From NCBI RefSeq assembly GCF_003259335.1, contig NZ_QLLL01000001.1:776406-840405 (forward strand): a stretch of 64,000 nucleotides of DNA, read 5' to 3'. Positions 45,738 through 53,202 of the stretch are shown here, piece by piece. This DNA is from Chitinophaga skermanii (lineage in GTDB: Bacteria > Bacteroidota > Bacteroidia > Chitinophagales > Chitinophagaceae). Position 1 is the first letter of the stretch. Every line of letters starts with the position of its first letter. The translations under genes and the position numbers were made by a program. The notes below the pieces were generated by a model, which was not told the DNA's origin, did not search any database, and saw only the letters and a list, made by a program, of their open reading frames with translations.

Positions 45738-47438
45738 TTACTCACCCATATAAGAGGTAATCTTATTGAGAATAAGTTTCTCTCTTGCTTCAATAAACTT
45801 TTCAAATTCAGCTTCCAGCCATAGAGATTCATCCAATGGTATTAGATGGCTTTTAACAAATGACTTTTTATCTGGCAAGGTATCTATCCAATCCTTAAAA
45901 GGACTTGCATTTTTATCGCCCCTGTTTGTGCCATAGTCAATGAGTTGATAGTTCCTGATACTATTAATCTTAGGCCACTCATAATTTAGTCCTTCAAGAA
46001 TTGATTTGGGCATTATATGGTCAATATCCTGAACCCTTATAATCATTTTCCTGTCATACATCAGGTAAAATAGAAACTGGCTATCCAATCCATCCAAATT
46101 AGAAGCATCAAAGGTCTCTGTAAATGTAACTCCGTGTTCGTAGTAAACATCAAATAAGTCATCCGTTGGAAATTCTTTGTTTTTATGGCCCTTAATTTCA
46201 TCAAGCAATTTCCTTATCCCTGTTTTATACGGAATCCAGCCAGCACCTTTGCTTTTGAATACCCCATTAATAAGAGAATAATATATCCACTTTTTTATCC
46301 TTGGAAATTCGGAGTTGTTAGCATCGTAGTTTTTAAAGAAATTCTCAATCTCATTGTCCGCAAGTTCTTTGTGGAAGATATGGTACAAGACAAAATATAG
46401 CGGAATGAATGAGCGATTACCTTCTTTATAATAATTATATAAATCAGAGGCTTGCAAGAACTTTCGAAGAGCGATTAAGGAGCTTATTATCCTTTCTTTA
46501 TTATTGATTGCAAACTTTGCATCAATTGCATCAATATTAGTCATTTCCTTCCTGTGATTATCTTGAAGCAAGAAAATCAACTTGATTAAGTTATCTTGGT
46601 TCAGTCCTATATCAGAGTACTCTGCTATAGTTTCTTCTAAAAACTTCTCCATTCGCCAATCAAATCCTTTAAAAATGGATGCAACTAAGTCAAATGGTGA
46701 AAGTTTGGTACCCCCATCATTTAGTCTTCTAAATAATTCCACTATCCTTTGGCGGTTGGTTACTTCATCAAAGGTGACTTTATCAATGGCGACCTCTGAG
46801 ATGCCCAATGTCTTACCGGAAAAAATATTCCTGTAAAAAGCAGCAACATTCTCCTCAATATGAAACTTTTCCTGGTCATCAATAATATTACCTGATGCAA
46901 TTATATTCCTTGCTACTATCCTATCGTTATTCGATCTATTCAGTTCATTGAATAGTACATTAACAGGATACCACTTATAGCCTCTTATAAGCTTGCTTGA
47001 ATCTTCTTTAGCTTGTCGAGGAAGTTTGCTAAAATCTCCTTCAAATTGAAATTCAAACTGCCCATTGTAATTGCTAAATAGGTCAAAGTATAAAATCTTT
47101 CCGTTTATGGTACCTGTGAGGCCAATATAAAATGTTTGTAAGCGTTGCTGTCCATCTACGACAAAGCTTTGTTGCTGAGGAATCGTATCAACCTCTGCTG
47201 ATGGAATAGATTCGCCGTCTTTGGTAAATGGCCTGAATGGAAAAAGTGGCTGAGTATTTTTATCTTCTCGAATAACCATTACGCCTCCAAAGGAATCCCC
47301 ACGTAGTAAGGTATCAAAAAGGAGTTCCATTTTCTCCTCCTCCCAGACAAGGCGTCTTTGGATGACAGGTAGGACAAATTTTCTGTCGTCAATATCTTTG
47401 ACAACATCAGAGATGTTTTTAGATTCCCAGTTTGCCAT
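45738..47438 (-). CDS. DUF262 (GmrS/ParB-like) plus HNH protein, putative restriction-type defence nuclease
   Basis: 566 residues. The DUF262 motifs are clear: VIQRRLVWEEEKMELLFDTL (residues ~25-44), GGVMVI and DGQQRLQTFYIGL (Asp95-Gly-Gln-Gln-Arg99), the NTP-binding/nuclease motif of GmrS-type proteins. Near residue 480 is DIDHIMPKSILEG, followed by NYQLIDYGTNRGDKN, an HNH-like site as in DUF1524 partners. The combination suggests a single-chain GmrSD-like enzyme that restricts modified foreign DNA. Function is inferred by homology. AT-rich; transcribed toward the recombinase unit with its own terminator. Confidence 0.82.
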   Translation of the reverse strand: MANWESKNISDVVKDIDDRKFVLPVIQRRLVWEEEKMELLFDTLLRGDSFGGVMVIREDKNTQPLFPFRPFTKDGESIPSAEVDTIPQQQSFVVDGQQRLQTFYIGLTGTINGKILYFDLFSNYNGQFEFQFEGDFSKLPRQAKEDSSKLIRGYKWYPVNVLFNELNRSNNDRIVARNIIASGNIIDDQEKFHIEENVAAFYRNIFSGKTLGISEVAIDKVTFDEVTNRQRIVELFRRLNDGGTKLSPFDLVASIFKGFDWRMEKFLEETIAEYSDIGLNQDNLIKLIFLLQDNHRKEMTNIDAIDAKFAINNKERIISSLIALRKFLQASDLYNYYKEGNRSFIPLYFVLYHIFHKELADNEIENFFKNYDANNSEFPRIKKWIYYSLINGVFKSKGAGWIPYKTGIRKLLDEIKGHKNKEFPTDDLFDVYYEHGVTFTETFDASNLDGLDSQFLFYLMYDRKMIIRVQDIDHIMPKSILEGLNYEWPKINSIRNYQLIDYGTNRGDKNASPFKDWIDTLPDKKSFVKSHLIPLDESLWLEAEFEKFIEAREKLILNKITSYMGE

Positions 47439-48175
47439 TTAAAAAATTTTATATGTATAATGAAATTTTATTTTCTCAATTTATGTTATTCGGATCAATC
47501 GATAATCATATCGGGCACTCCTATTTTTTCTACAATAATTTTCACCTGTAATGAAGTATAGTAATGTCCATTCTTTCTACCTATTTGATCCTGAAATGGC
47601 AGCAGCCATTTTCCTTGTAGGTAGTAATGCCTTTACGCAACTCGTCAAAGGTGGCTGCCTGCCGATCTTACTAACTATGACTTTATCTTTTTGGATAGTG
47701 TAAATCGGCTTGGATTATCCCCTGATTTTCTTCGAAGCTTGAAAGACCAGTATCCGGCTAAATCTTTTATCTATGTTTTCCAGTCTACCAAACAGGGCAA
47801 TTTTAGAGGAGAAAATAGCTTCCAGCATGATGTTGATGTGGTAATAGAAGTACCTGAGAAGGGAACAGCGGTGCAGATGGGGCGGTTTAATCAGGGTGGT
47901 CAAATGAACATATTCGATCATGAAACAGGAGACATTTAACCTTTCGTGAAAGGCTACCATTCTTACATAAATAATTAATTGATGGAAGGGTTCTCCATAG
48001 TGAAGGTTTGTTGATGTGGCACTATGGAAATAGGAGTAACAATCGTTATATTGCAACTTATGCTCCGGGGATCACATTTTCCTGAGATGAACCGTATCAA
48101 AGGATACAGGTATCGTCTGTTTTACATATAGTAAGTTTGATCACGACTTAATCTTAATTTAATCAAGTAGTAACT
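47439..48175. other. Long stretch with only gene remnants
   Basis: Between the DUF262 gene and the divergent PIN gene. It contains the decayed ATPase fragment at 47551-47939. The remainder, 47439-47550 and 47940-48175, shows no gene and no clear element. Confidence 0.5.
47551..47939 (+). pseudogene. Remnant of a RecA/RadA-like P-loop ATPase of mobile elements
   Basis: The later part (open from 47628) reads TNYDFIFLDSVNRLGL, then SFIYVFQSTKQGNFRG and VDVVIEVPEKGTAVQMG: a Walker B-like strand and the surrounding pattern of RecA/KaiC-like ATPases from conjugative elements. The first part (47551-47660) lies in another frame and yields FDPEMAAAIFLVGSNAF, which would continue the same fold after a frameshift around the GGCTGCCTGCC segment. 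No Walker A motif is present, so the 5' half is missing. Confidence 0.45.
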
Positions 48176-49261
48176 ATGTTAGAAACAAGGAATATATTTA
48201 TAGATACACAAGCCTTCGTATCGAACAACTTTTTTCAAAATAAGAATTTGAAACGATTGGCTTATTGGGGTGGAATAAACTTTGTAAATTTATATTTGAC
48301 TGAAATTACAAAAAGTGAAATAAAAAGTAATATTAGAGAAGACTTACTAAATGCGAAACAAGAAATTAATAGATTCAAAGATAACATATCTAAGCGTGCA
48401 AGAATACTGCGAAACATTCCTGAATTTAAAGCCTATATTGAACTTCCAGAACTTAATATTGAATTAGATTTTTCCAAACTTTCGATGGAACTCGAAATGT
48501 TCATTAAGGAGGGAAATGTTCAAACAGTACCATATGAATATGCGGACTTAAAAACAATTGTTACTAAGTATTTCAAAGGTGAAAAGCCATTCTCTCCTGG
48601 TAAGAAAAAATATGAATTTCCAGATGCGATAGTATTATCTGCTTTAGATTCATGGTGCTTAGAAAAACGAGAGAAAATATATGTAATTAGTGGAGATAGT
48701 GATTTTAAAGGCTATGAATCAGAAAGATTAATACCAGTTTCTGACATCAAGGAAATGTTAGATAAGATTAATAAACAATACAATAAAGATTTAGATGGCT
48801 GGCTTTCAGAAATTTTCGAAGTGTCAAAGGGTGAAATCATCGAAAAGCTATCACATGCGTTCGAAGAAAAAGTAAAAGATGAACTTTCATTTGAAATAGA
48901 CATTAATAGGGTTAAAACTATAAATATTGAGATATATGATTTTTCAATAGTCGATAAAGAAAATGAGGGTTATTATACTCTCCAGTTTGACTATGATATA
49001 AAATGTGAGATAGAGGTTACATATAATAATTACTCGTTTAGCATTTATGATAAAGAAGATGATAGATATTATGGATATGATAGGAGTAGAGCAAAAGTTG
49101 AACTGGAAACAACTCAGACTGCGGAAGTTGAATTGGAAGTGTATTATGAGCGAGACATTGCAGCTGAAGATGCAGATGTGTCTATTCTTTCAGTTTATAC
49201 GACAATCCCCGACGAGGGAGATATAACGAATGAACTTGAGGGATATATGGATGTTTTTTAA
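48176..49261 (+). CDS. PIN-domain ribonuclease-like protein with beta-rich C-terminal domain
   Basis: 361 residues, AT-rich. PIN motifs: IFIDTQAF (Asp10), Glu at about 43-48 (LTEITKSEIK), FPDAIVLSAL (Asp150) and YVISGDSDFKGY (Asp174, Asp176), giving the acidic metal-binding site of PIN nucleases; closest in pattern to the DUF4935 type. Residues ~220-355 form an unknown domain rich in aromatic and acidic residues and alternating strands (YDFSIVDKENEGYYT, YSFSIYDKEDDRYYG). No antitoxin gene is adjacent, so it is not an ordinary VapBC pair. Probable role: RNA degradation, possibly upon phage infection. Confidence 0.75.
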   Translation: MLETRNIFIDTQAFVSNNFFQNKNLKRLAYWGGINFVNLYLTEITKSEIKSNIREDLLNAKQEINRFKDNISKRARILRNIPEFKAYIELPELNIELDFSKLSMELEMFIKEGNVQTVPYEYADLKTIVTKYFKGEKPFSPGKKKYEFPDAIVLSALDSWCLEKREKIYVISGDSDFKGYESERLIPVSDIKEMLDKINKQYNKDLDGWLSEIFEVSKGEIIEKLSHAFEEKVKDELSFEIDINRVKTINIEIYDFSIVDKENEGYYTLQFDYDIKCEIEVTYNNYSFSIYDKEDDRYYGYDRSRAKVELETTQTAEVELEVYYERDIAAEDADVSILSVYTTIPDEGDITNELEGYMDVF

Positions 49262-49282
49262 GCTTGTTCTGTTCTTAAATAA

Positions 49283-49313
49283 AAATGGGCTGTATCCAAC
49301 TACAGCCCATTTA
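49283..49313. terminator. Bidirectional terminator between the PIN and XRE-ImmA genes
   Basis: AAATGGGCTGTA / TACAGCCCATTT stem with a TCCAAC loop lies between two convergent genes. Confidence 0.85.
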
Positions 49314-49336
49314 AACCGATACTAAAAAACGGTATT

Positions 49337-50422
49337 CTAGTCTAGGACTACCCTCAATCTTGGTCTTTCATTAAAGTCAAACCAAATATTGAAATCTTGT
49401 TCTGAAATTCCTAAAATGTCTTCTGAAATAGCTTTCCTAGAATATTTTAATTCATTTTCATACACAGAAATAATCCTCTTAAAGAGAACCGGCATATCAA
49501 TAGCTATCTCAATATTTTCTTTTTTCCTTTCGCCAAAGCGACTCAGTTCAATAAAAAGGAATTTAAATTTATTGGCATTGATAGCTCCTATTTCTTTGGC
49601 TCTGTAAATGATCGCCTGTTTAGAAACTTTCCAATATAATTTAAGTTCTGTTAATCTTGAATAGGTTAAGTTGGCAAATGTATATTGAGCCTTTTTCTTT
49701 GGCATAAGAAAAGCCCCAGCAAAACTATCCGCTTGCTGTTCTACTGCATCTAAATCTTCTAAATCTTCATAAAACTCTGGGTCTTCTGCAAATGGTATGT
49801 GCATGATAAGATGCCCTAACTCATGTGCTATAGTAAACTTTTTATGATCGTTAGGCATGTTCTTGTTAAGAACAATTAAGGGCGCATTAATGTCCGTTTG
49901 AAGAGTTAACCCAGAGAATTTATCAGAGTTAACATCTAAAAAAAGAACTGTAATACCTAGCTTTTCAACCATAGTAACAAGGTTGTCTATAGGATCATCA
50001 TTTAATCCTAGAAACAATCTGAAAGAGTTAGCTATTGCTTCAGGGCTATTATTACCTTTAACAGGAATAGCCGGTAATTTCTTAATATTTATATCAACCG
50101 AGTTTAATAGCTCTTCATAGCCTGAACGAATTATTTCCATTTTTGATTCTAATGGTACCAATTCTGAAGCTGGAAAAGCATTTCTTTTCCGATAGTAAAA
50201 CTTACTAAGTCTTGTGAACGATTTTTCCTTTGAAAAAAAAGCTATTGGAATGCACAAGACCTCGGCTAGTTGGTTTGCAAGCTCTTCAGTAAAGGGCAAT
50301 TTTTCCTTCTCTACATTTGAAAGAGTAGATTGATTCGCGTGTCCAAGCCTTTTAGACAATTCTCCCTGAGACAATCCTCTCATGTTTCTGGCAAGGACGA
50401 TTTGCTTCGGGTTCAATATCAT
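49337..50422 (-). CDS. XRE helix-turn-helix regulator fused to ImmA/IrrE metallopeptidase
   Basis: 361 residues. N-terminal XRE domain (IVLARNMRGLSQGELSKRLG, residues 8-27, recognition helix in QSTLSNVEKEK). Residues ~150-245 are the ImmA/IrrE (COG2856) peptidase: zinc motif FTIAHELGHLIMH (His200, Glu201, His204) and third ligand Glu228 in DAVEQQADSFAGAFLMP. In ICEBs1 ImmA cleaves the ImmR repressor; fused forms are often stress or phage-responsive regulators. The C-terminal ~110 residues are unassigned. It follows the 214-residue gene after 58 bp with an intervening 13-bp hairpin, so expression is probably partly attenuated. Confidence 0.85.
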   Translation of the reverse strand: MILNPKQIVLARNMRGLSQGELSKRLGHANQSTLSNVEKEKLPFTEELANQLAEVLCIPIAFFSKEKSFTRLSKFYYRKRNAFPASELVPLESKMEIIRSGYEELLNSVDINIKKLPAIPVKGNNSPEAIANSFRLFLGLNDDPIDNLVTMVEKLGITVLFLDVNSDKFSGLTLQTDINAPLIVLNKNMPNDHKKFTIAHELGHLIMHIPFAEDPEFYEDLEDLDAVEQQADSFAGAFLMPKKKAQYTFANLTYSRLTELKLYWKVSKQAIIYRAKEIGAINANKFKFLFIELSRFGERKKENIEIAIDMPVLFKRIISVYENELKYSRKAISEDILGISEQDFNIWFDFNERPRLRVVLD

Positions 50423-50443
50423 ATTATTTATTTTATAAATTTA

Positions 50444-50475
50444 TTGTGAGGCAGGAATGCTCCTGCCTCACAATC
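50444..50475 (-). terminator. Intercistronic hairpin between the 214-residue and XRE-ImmA genes
   Basis: Perfect 13-bp stem ATTGTGAGGCAGG / CCTGCCTCACAAT with a 6-base loop. It lacks a strong T-run on the minus strand (AAATTTATAAAAT), so it may be a partial terminator or an mRNA-stability element rather than a full stop. Confidence 0.55.
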
Positions 50476-50480
50476 GTTTA

Positions 50481-51125
50481 TTAAACGGCTCCGTCGGCAG
50501 TATTTCCGAGTTCGCCAGTACCTCTTACTTTAGGTTTAACAATAATGTCATCTGGCAGGTTTACAGGCATAACTGGCACTGTAGGAAGTGTGGTTCCACC
50601 CATTTGAGACGCTAAGTCAGATAAGTCACTGACCCATAGCACCTTGTGCATATCCCTTAGTTCTGTAAGATAACACCCTGTAATATTATCCCATATATTA
50701 TCATTTTCCAACCTAAAACCAGCGTAAAGCACAGTAATTGGTGTATCTCCTAAAAGAAGCTCTCCTGAATTTAACTGCCTTACATGGTTAGTGGGAATAT
50801 TTCTTGGGCAGTATGCGTTATCCAGCTTTTTAAAGTATACCCGCGTTTGAGCATCCAATGAAAAGAAATCCCTACCGTGTACGTCTTTTTCCATATGATC
50901 TGGATACATCTCTTTCATAGTCCCAATCAAATTACCATTCATGGTTTGAGACATAAAGCTTTTACCGCGATGCGTAACCGGTGTCGGATTACTCAAAGTT
51001 TTTTCATGGGCAATATAGAAAATCGATTCTAAATCAATTCCTTTCATGAGGTAAATTTTTTCCATTTGTTGTTGCCGCTCTGAACTCCACTTGGGAATCT
51101 CAAATAAAGAGCCTAAATTTGCCAT
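50481..51125 (-). CDS. Uncharacterised 214-residue protein paired with the XRE-ImmA regulator
   Basis: 214 residues. No signal peptide, membrane span or known family is recognised. It opens MANLGSLFEIPKWSSERQQQM; residues ~80-170 are richest in ordered segments (TRVYFKKLDNAYCPRN, LLLGDTPITVLYAGFRL, YLTELRDMHKVLWVSDLSDL). The Pro/Val-rich C-terminus (TLPTVPVMPVNLPDDIIVKP) looks flexible. Upstream gene of a two-gene unit with the ImmA/IrrE protein. Toxin, sensor or substrate of ImmA are possible roles; none is shown. A promoter and two direct repeats lie immediately upstream. Confidence 0.7.
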   Translation of the reverse strand: MANLGSLFEIPKWSSERQQQMEKIYLMKGIDLESIFYIAHEKTLSNPTPVTHRGKSFMSQTMNGNLIGTMKEMYPDHMEKDVHGRDFFSLDAQTRVYFKKLDNAYCPRNIPTNHVRQLNSGELLLGDTPITVLYAGFRLENDNIWDNITGCYLTELRDMHKVLWVSDLSDLASQMGGTTLPTVPVMPVNLPDDIIVKPKVRGTGELGNTADGAV

Positions 51126-51152
51126 CTATATGATTTATAAGTTAAATAATAG

Positions 51153-51176
51153 CCCACTTTGCAGAGTGGGTTTTTT
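51153..51176. promoter_or_regulatory. Hairpin in the leader of the 214-residue gene
   Basis: CCCAC/GTGGG stem (51153-51157 with 51166-51170) and TTTTTT on the plus strand. On the plus strand it resembles a terminator; on the minus strand it falls in the leader near the predicted start. Either it stops antisense transcription or it folds in the 5' UTR. Confidence 0.45.
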
Positions 51177-51182
51177 CCATGG

Positions 51183-51238
51183 CAAACTTACAAAAAATTT
51201 CGAAAAAGTTGTAAAAAAAATTCCTGAAAAGTTGTAAA
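51183..51238. promoter_or_regulatory. Divergent promoter region with two direct repeats
   Basis: The minus-strand -7 box TAAGTTTG is at 51183-51190, 57 bp before the 214-residue gene. AAAAGTTGTAAA occurs exactly at 51204-51215 and 51227-51238, a 23-bp (about two-turn) period. The repeats cover the minus-strand -33 region and end 19 bp before the plus-strand gene, so one regulator could control both directions. The nearby XRE protein is the obvious candidate. Confidence 0.6.
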
Positions 51239-51257
51239 TTGCTATATAAATGGCATT

Positions 51258-51548
51258 ATGACACCAAAATACGAGATAGAAGCAAAGGAACTACGACGCA
51301 AGCAAGCTCTTGCAGCAGTTTCCGAGTTAAAAAAAGAAACAAGACATTACAGAATACACGAATATTACAGTTGCAACTTTTTACAAATAAAGGAAAAACT
51401 GGTTTCAACGGCTGGTGGTACTACAATTGTAGCAGCTGACGTTCTGTCAGAACTCGGTTACCCTTTTCAAAAAGATACTCAGTTGTTATTGGTCTTAATA
51501 AATAATAGTATTAAGGAGGGGCTTTTGAGCGCCTCCAATTTTCAATGA
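51258..51548 (+). CDS. Uncharacterised 96-residue protein divergent from the ImmA locus
   Basis: 96 residues. Charged, helical N-terminus (MTPKYEIEAKELRRKQ, ALAAVSELKKETRHYRIHEY) and a C-terminal helical part (TQLLLVLINNSIKEGLLS). No family recognised. The start ATG is 19 bp after the second direct repeat, and the gene ends before a strong terminator. It may be the small DNA-binding or antitoxin-like member of the locus; this is inference. A different frame over the same DNA (51239-51439) is less protein-like. Confidence 0.6.
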   Translation: MTPKYEIEAKELRRKQALAAVSELKKETRHYRIHEYYSCNFLQIKEKLVSTAGGTTIVAADVLSELGYPFQKDTQLLLVLINNSIKEGLLSASNFQ

Positions 51549-51898
51549 TCGTGTGTTAAACTGATTATTTTTCTGTGAAGGCTATGACATTTTGCAGTGA
51601 CGATATTAAAAGGTTCGAAAACTGTCCCTCGTAGCCCGCAAGGATGAAAAAAGCTTCACAGCGATGTGAAGCTTTTTTGTTTTATGTTGAACTTTCCTAA
51701 TCTATTCTTTTTTTACTTCTTCGCATTCTTTTTACAATCCCGCTTTCTTTAGCATGTATTATTACCTCGACCAATTATCGACATATTCGTTTTATGTAGT
51801 AATAATTTAAAGATGCAAATCCATATTAGATGGATAGCGAATTATTATATATTTGAACTACAGCATTCCTATATCAAATCTATCTAAACGATTATACA
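51549..51898. other. Intergenic stretch before the DUF1963 gene
   Basis: 350 bp. It holds the terminator at 51647-51678 and, at 51612-51644, a tRNA-like fragment GGTTCGAAAACTGTCC followed by CCCGCAAGG that recalls the tRNA-Asp 3' end but is not a functional T-arm. No gene is seen. Confidence 0.45.
51647..51678 (+). terminator. Terminator of the 96-residue gene
   Basis: AAAAAGCTTCACA / TGTGAAGCTTTTTT stem around a GCGA loop, T-run after. About 100 bp after the stop at 51548. Confidence 0.85.
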
Positions 51899-52780
51899 AT
51901 GTCCTTTTTTAAACGTCTATTTGGAAGCGCTAATCCCAAGCAAGCTTCTACTACACCTAACAGTCCTTTAACCGAGGTTGAAGTAATGCCTGGTCTAATA
52001 CTTCCCCAAGCATTCGCCGAGCATTGGACGGAAATCAAACGCACCGAAAGGGAATGCATTGCTATTTCAGCAAAAACCAGCGAAAACTTAACCTTTGCTG
52101 ATAGTAAACTTGGGCATTATCCGTGTATTCCTAAGGGGTTTACGTATCCATTAGATCAGCATGGCCATTATATGTATCCTTTGGCACAAATTAATTGCAG
52201 CGAATTACCTGCTCAGTCAATGTTGCCTAGCACAGGATTTTTACAGTTTTATATTGGCACTCATAATGATGTATACGGAATGAGCTTTGAGGATGATATA
52301 CCCAGCGATTTCAAAGTGCTTTACTTCTCAGCTGATGAGGTAGCGGAGTATGAAACAAATTTGACTTTCCTTGATGAGGTTTTAACAGCCAATAATTCAC
52401 CAGTATTTGAACCCCATAAGCTCTCTTTTCAACTTAAAAATGAGTTTCTTGGAAGAAGTGATTATGAAGGTAGGCTCACAACAAAATTTGACTGGGCGGA
52501 TATTATCCAACAATATCCGGCACATGAAGAAGAACTAGAACAATGCGCTTTCGATACTTTTAATGGTAGTGGACATAAGTTAGGTGGATATGCCTACTTT
52601 ACACAAACCGATCCCCGGGAATATAAACCATCCGTTAGTGCATATAGGTTACTATTTCAACTGGATTCAGATAAACAAATTATGTGGGGAGATGCAGGCG
52701 TAGGCAACTTTTTCATTCACCCGGATGATTTAGCAAAACGTGATTTCTCCAAAGTATTTTATACTTGGGATTGTTGTTGA
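51899..52780 (+). CDS. DUF1963 (YwqG-like) protein
   Basis: 293 residues. The C-terminal DUF1963 core is easily recognised: GSGHKLGGYAYFTQTDPR, LLFQLDSDKQIMWGDAGVGNFFI and HPDDLAKRDFSKVFYTWDCC. SKLGHYPCIPKGFTYPLDQHGHYMYPLAQINCSELP is the other conserved block (broken here: PCIPKGFTYPLDQHG and YPLAQINCSELP). The biochemical role of the family is not known; members are abundant in Firmicutes and Bacteroidota and are often linked to polymorphic-toxin immunity. A possible immunity-type role is speculative. Confidence 0.82.
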   Translation: MSFFKRLFGSANPKQASTTPNSPLTEVEVMPGLILPQAFAEHWTEIKRTERECIAISAKTSENLTFADSKLGHYPCIPKGFTYPLDQHGHYMYPLAQINCSELPAQSMLPSTGFLQFYIGTHNDVYGMSFEDDIPSDFKVLYFSADEVAEYETNLTFLDEVLTANNSPVFEPHKLSFQLKNEFLGRSDYEGRLTTKFDWADIIQQYPAHEEELEQCAFDTFNGSGHKLGGYAYFTQTDPREYKPSVSAYRLLFQLDSDKQIMWGDAGVGNFFIHPDDLAKRDFSKVFYTWDCC

Positions 52781-53202
52781 TTTTACAATTAAACCGGTTT
52801 ATATAAACACGATACGAGTTCTTGGAGAAAGCATATAAGTACATAAGGAACTCGTATTTCGCTATCATTGAGTGAATCAATATTCAACAAACCCAATTAA
52901 CAGAAACGACTGTTACAATTCCGACTTCCACTTATTCCCATCTTTTATTATATATATATCATTCATAACCCAATACAGTTTTGATTCCAATTATTATCTT
53001 ATAAATACCAATAAATATCCTACCCACTCCATATCAAATACCTGTACGATTTTTCTTATATTCGAGATAACGAGTTCCAAGTGAACCGTTTCTACTCTGT
53101 ACAAAAGAAATTACAATTACAATCCTATACAATAACCTCTATCACCGGTAAGTGACAATGACTTGCTATTCCCCAGTATATCCACGATAGAGGAATAAAA
53201 GA
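52781..53202. other. AT-rich stretch without a gene
   Basis: 420 bp. The open frame 52872-53084 is rich in Tyr/Asn/Ser/Ile and shows no protein-like pattern; I treat it as chance. No terminator or promoter was convincing. It precedes the 1365-residue NTPase gene. Confidence 0.5.

Noticed and set aside
51239-51439. Alternative frame over the 96-residue gene
   Set aside because: Lower coding quality (many Lys/Asn/Ser/Thr runs) and shorter; the 51258 frame ends neatly before a terminator.
51612-51644. tRNA-like segment GGTTCGAAAACTGTCC as a right attachment site of the island
   Set aside because: Only short matches to the tRNA-Asp 3' end and no pairing T-stem; too weak to call an att site.
52872-53084. 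70-codon open frame before the STAND gene
   Set aside because: Composition (Tyr, Asn, Ser, Ile) reflects AT-rich DNA; no start signal or pattern.
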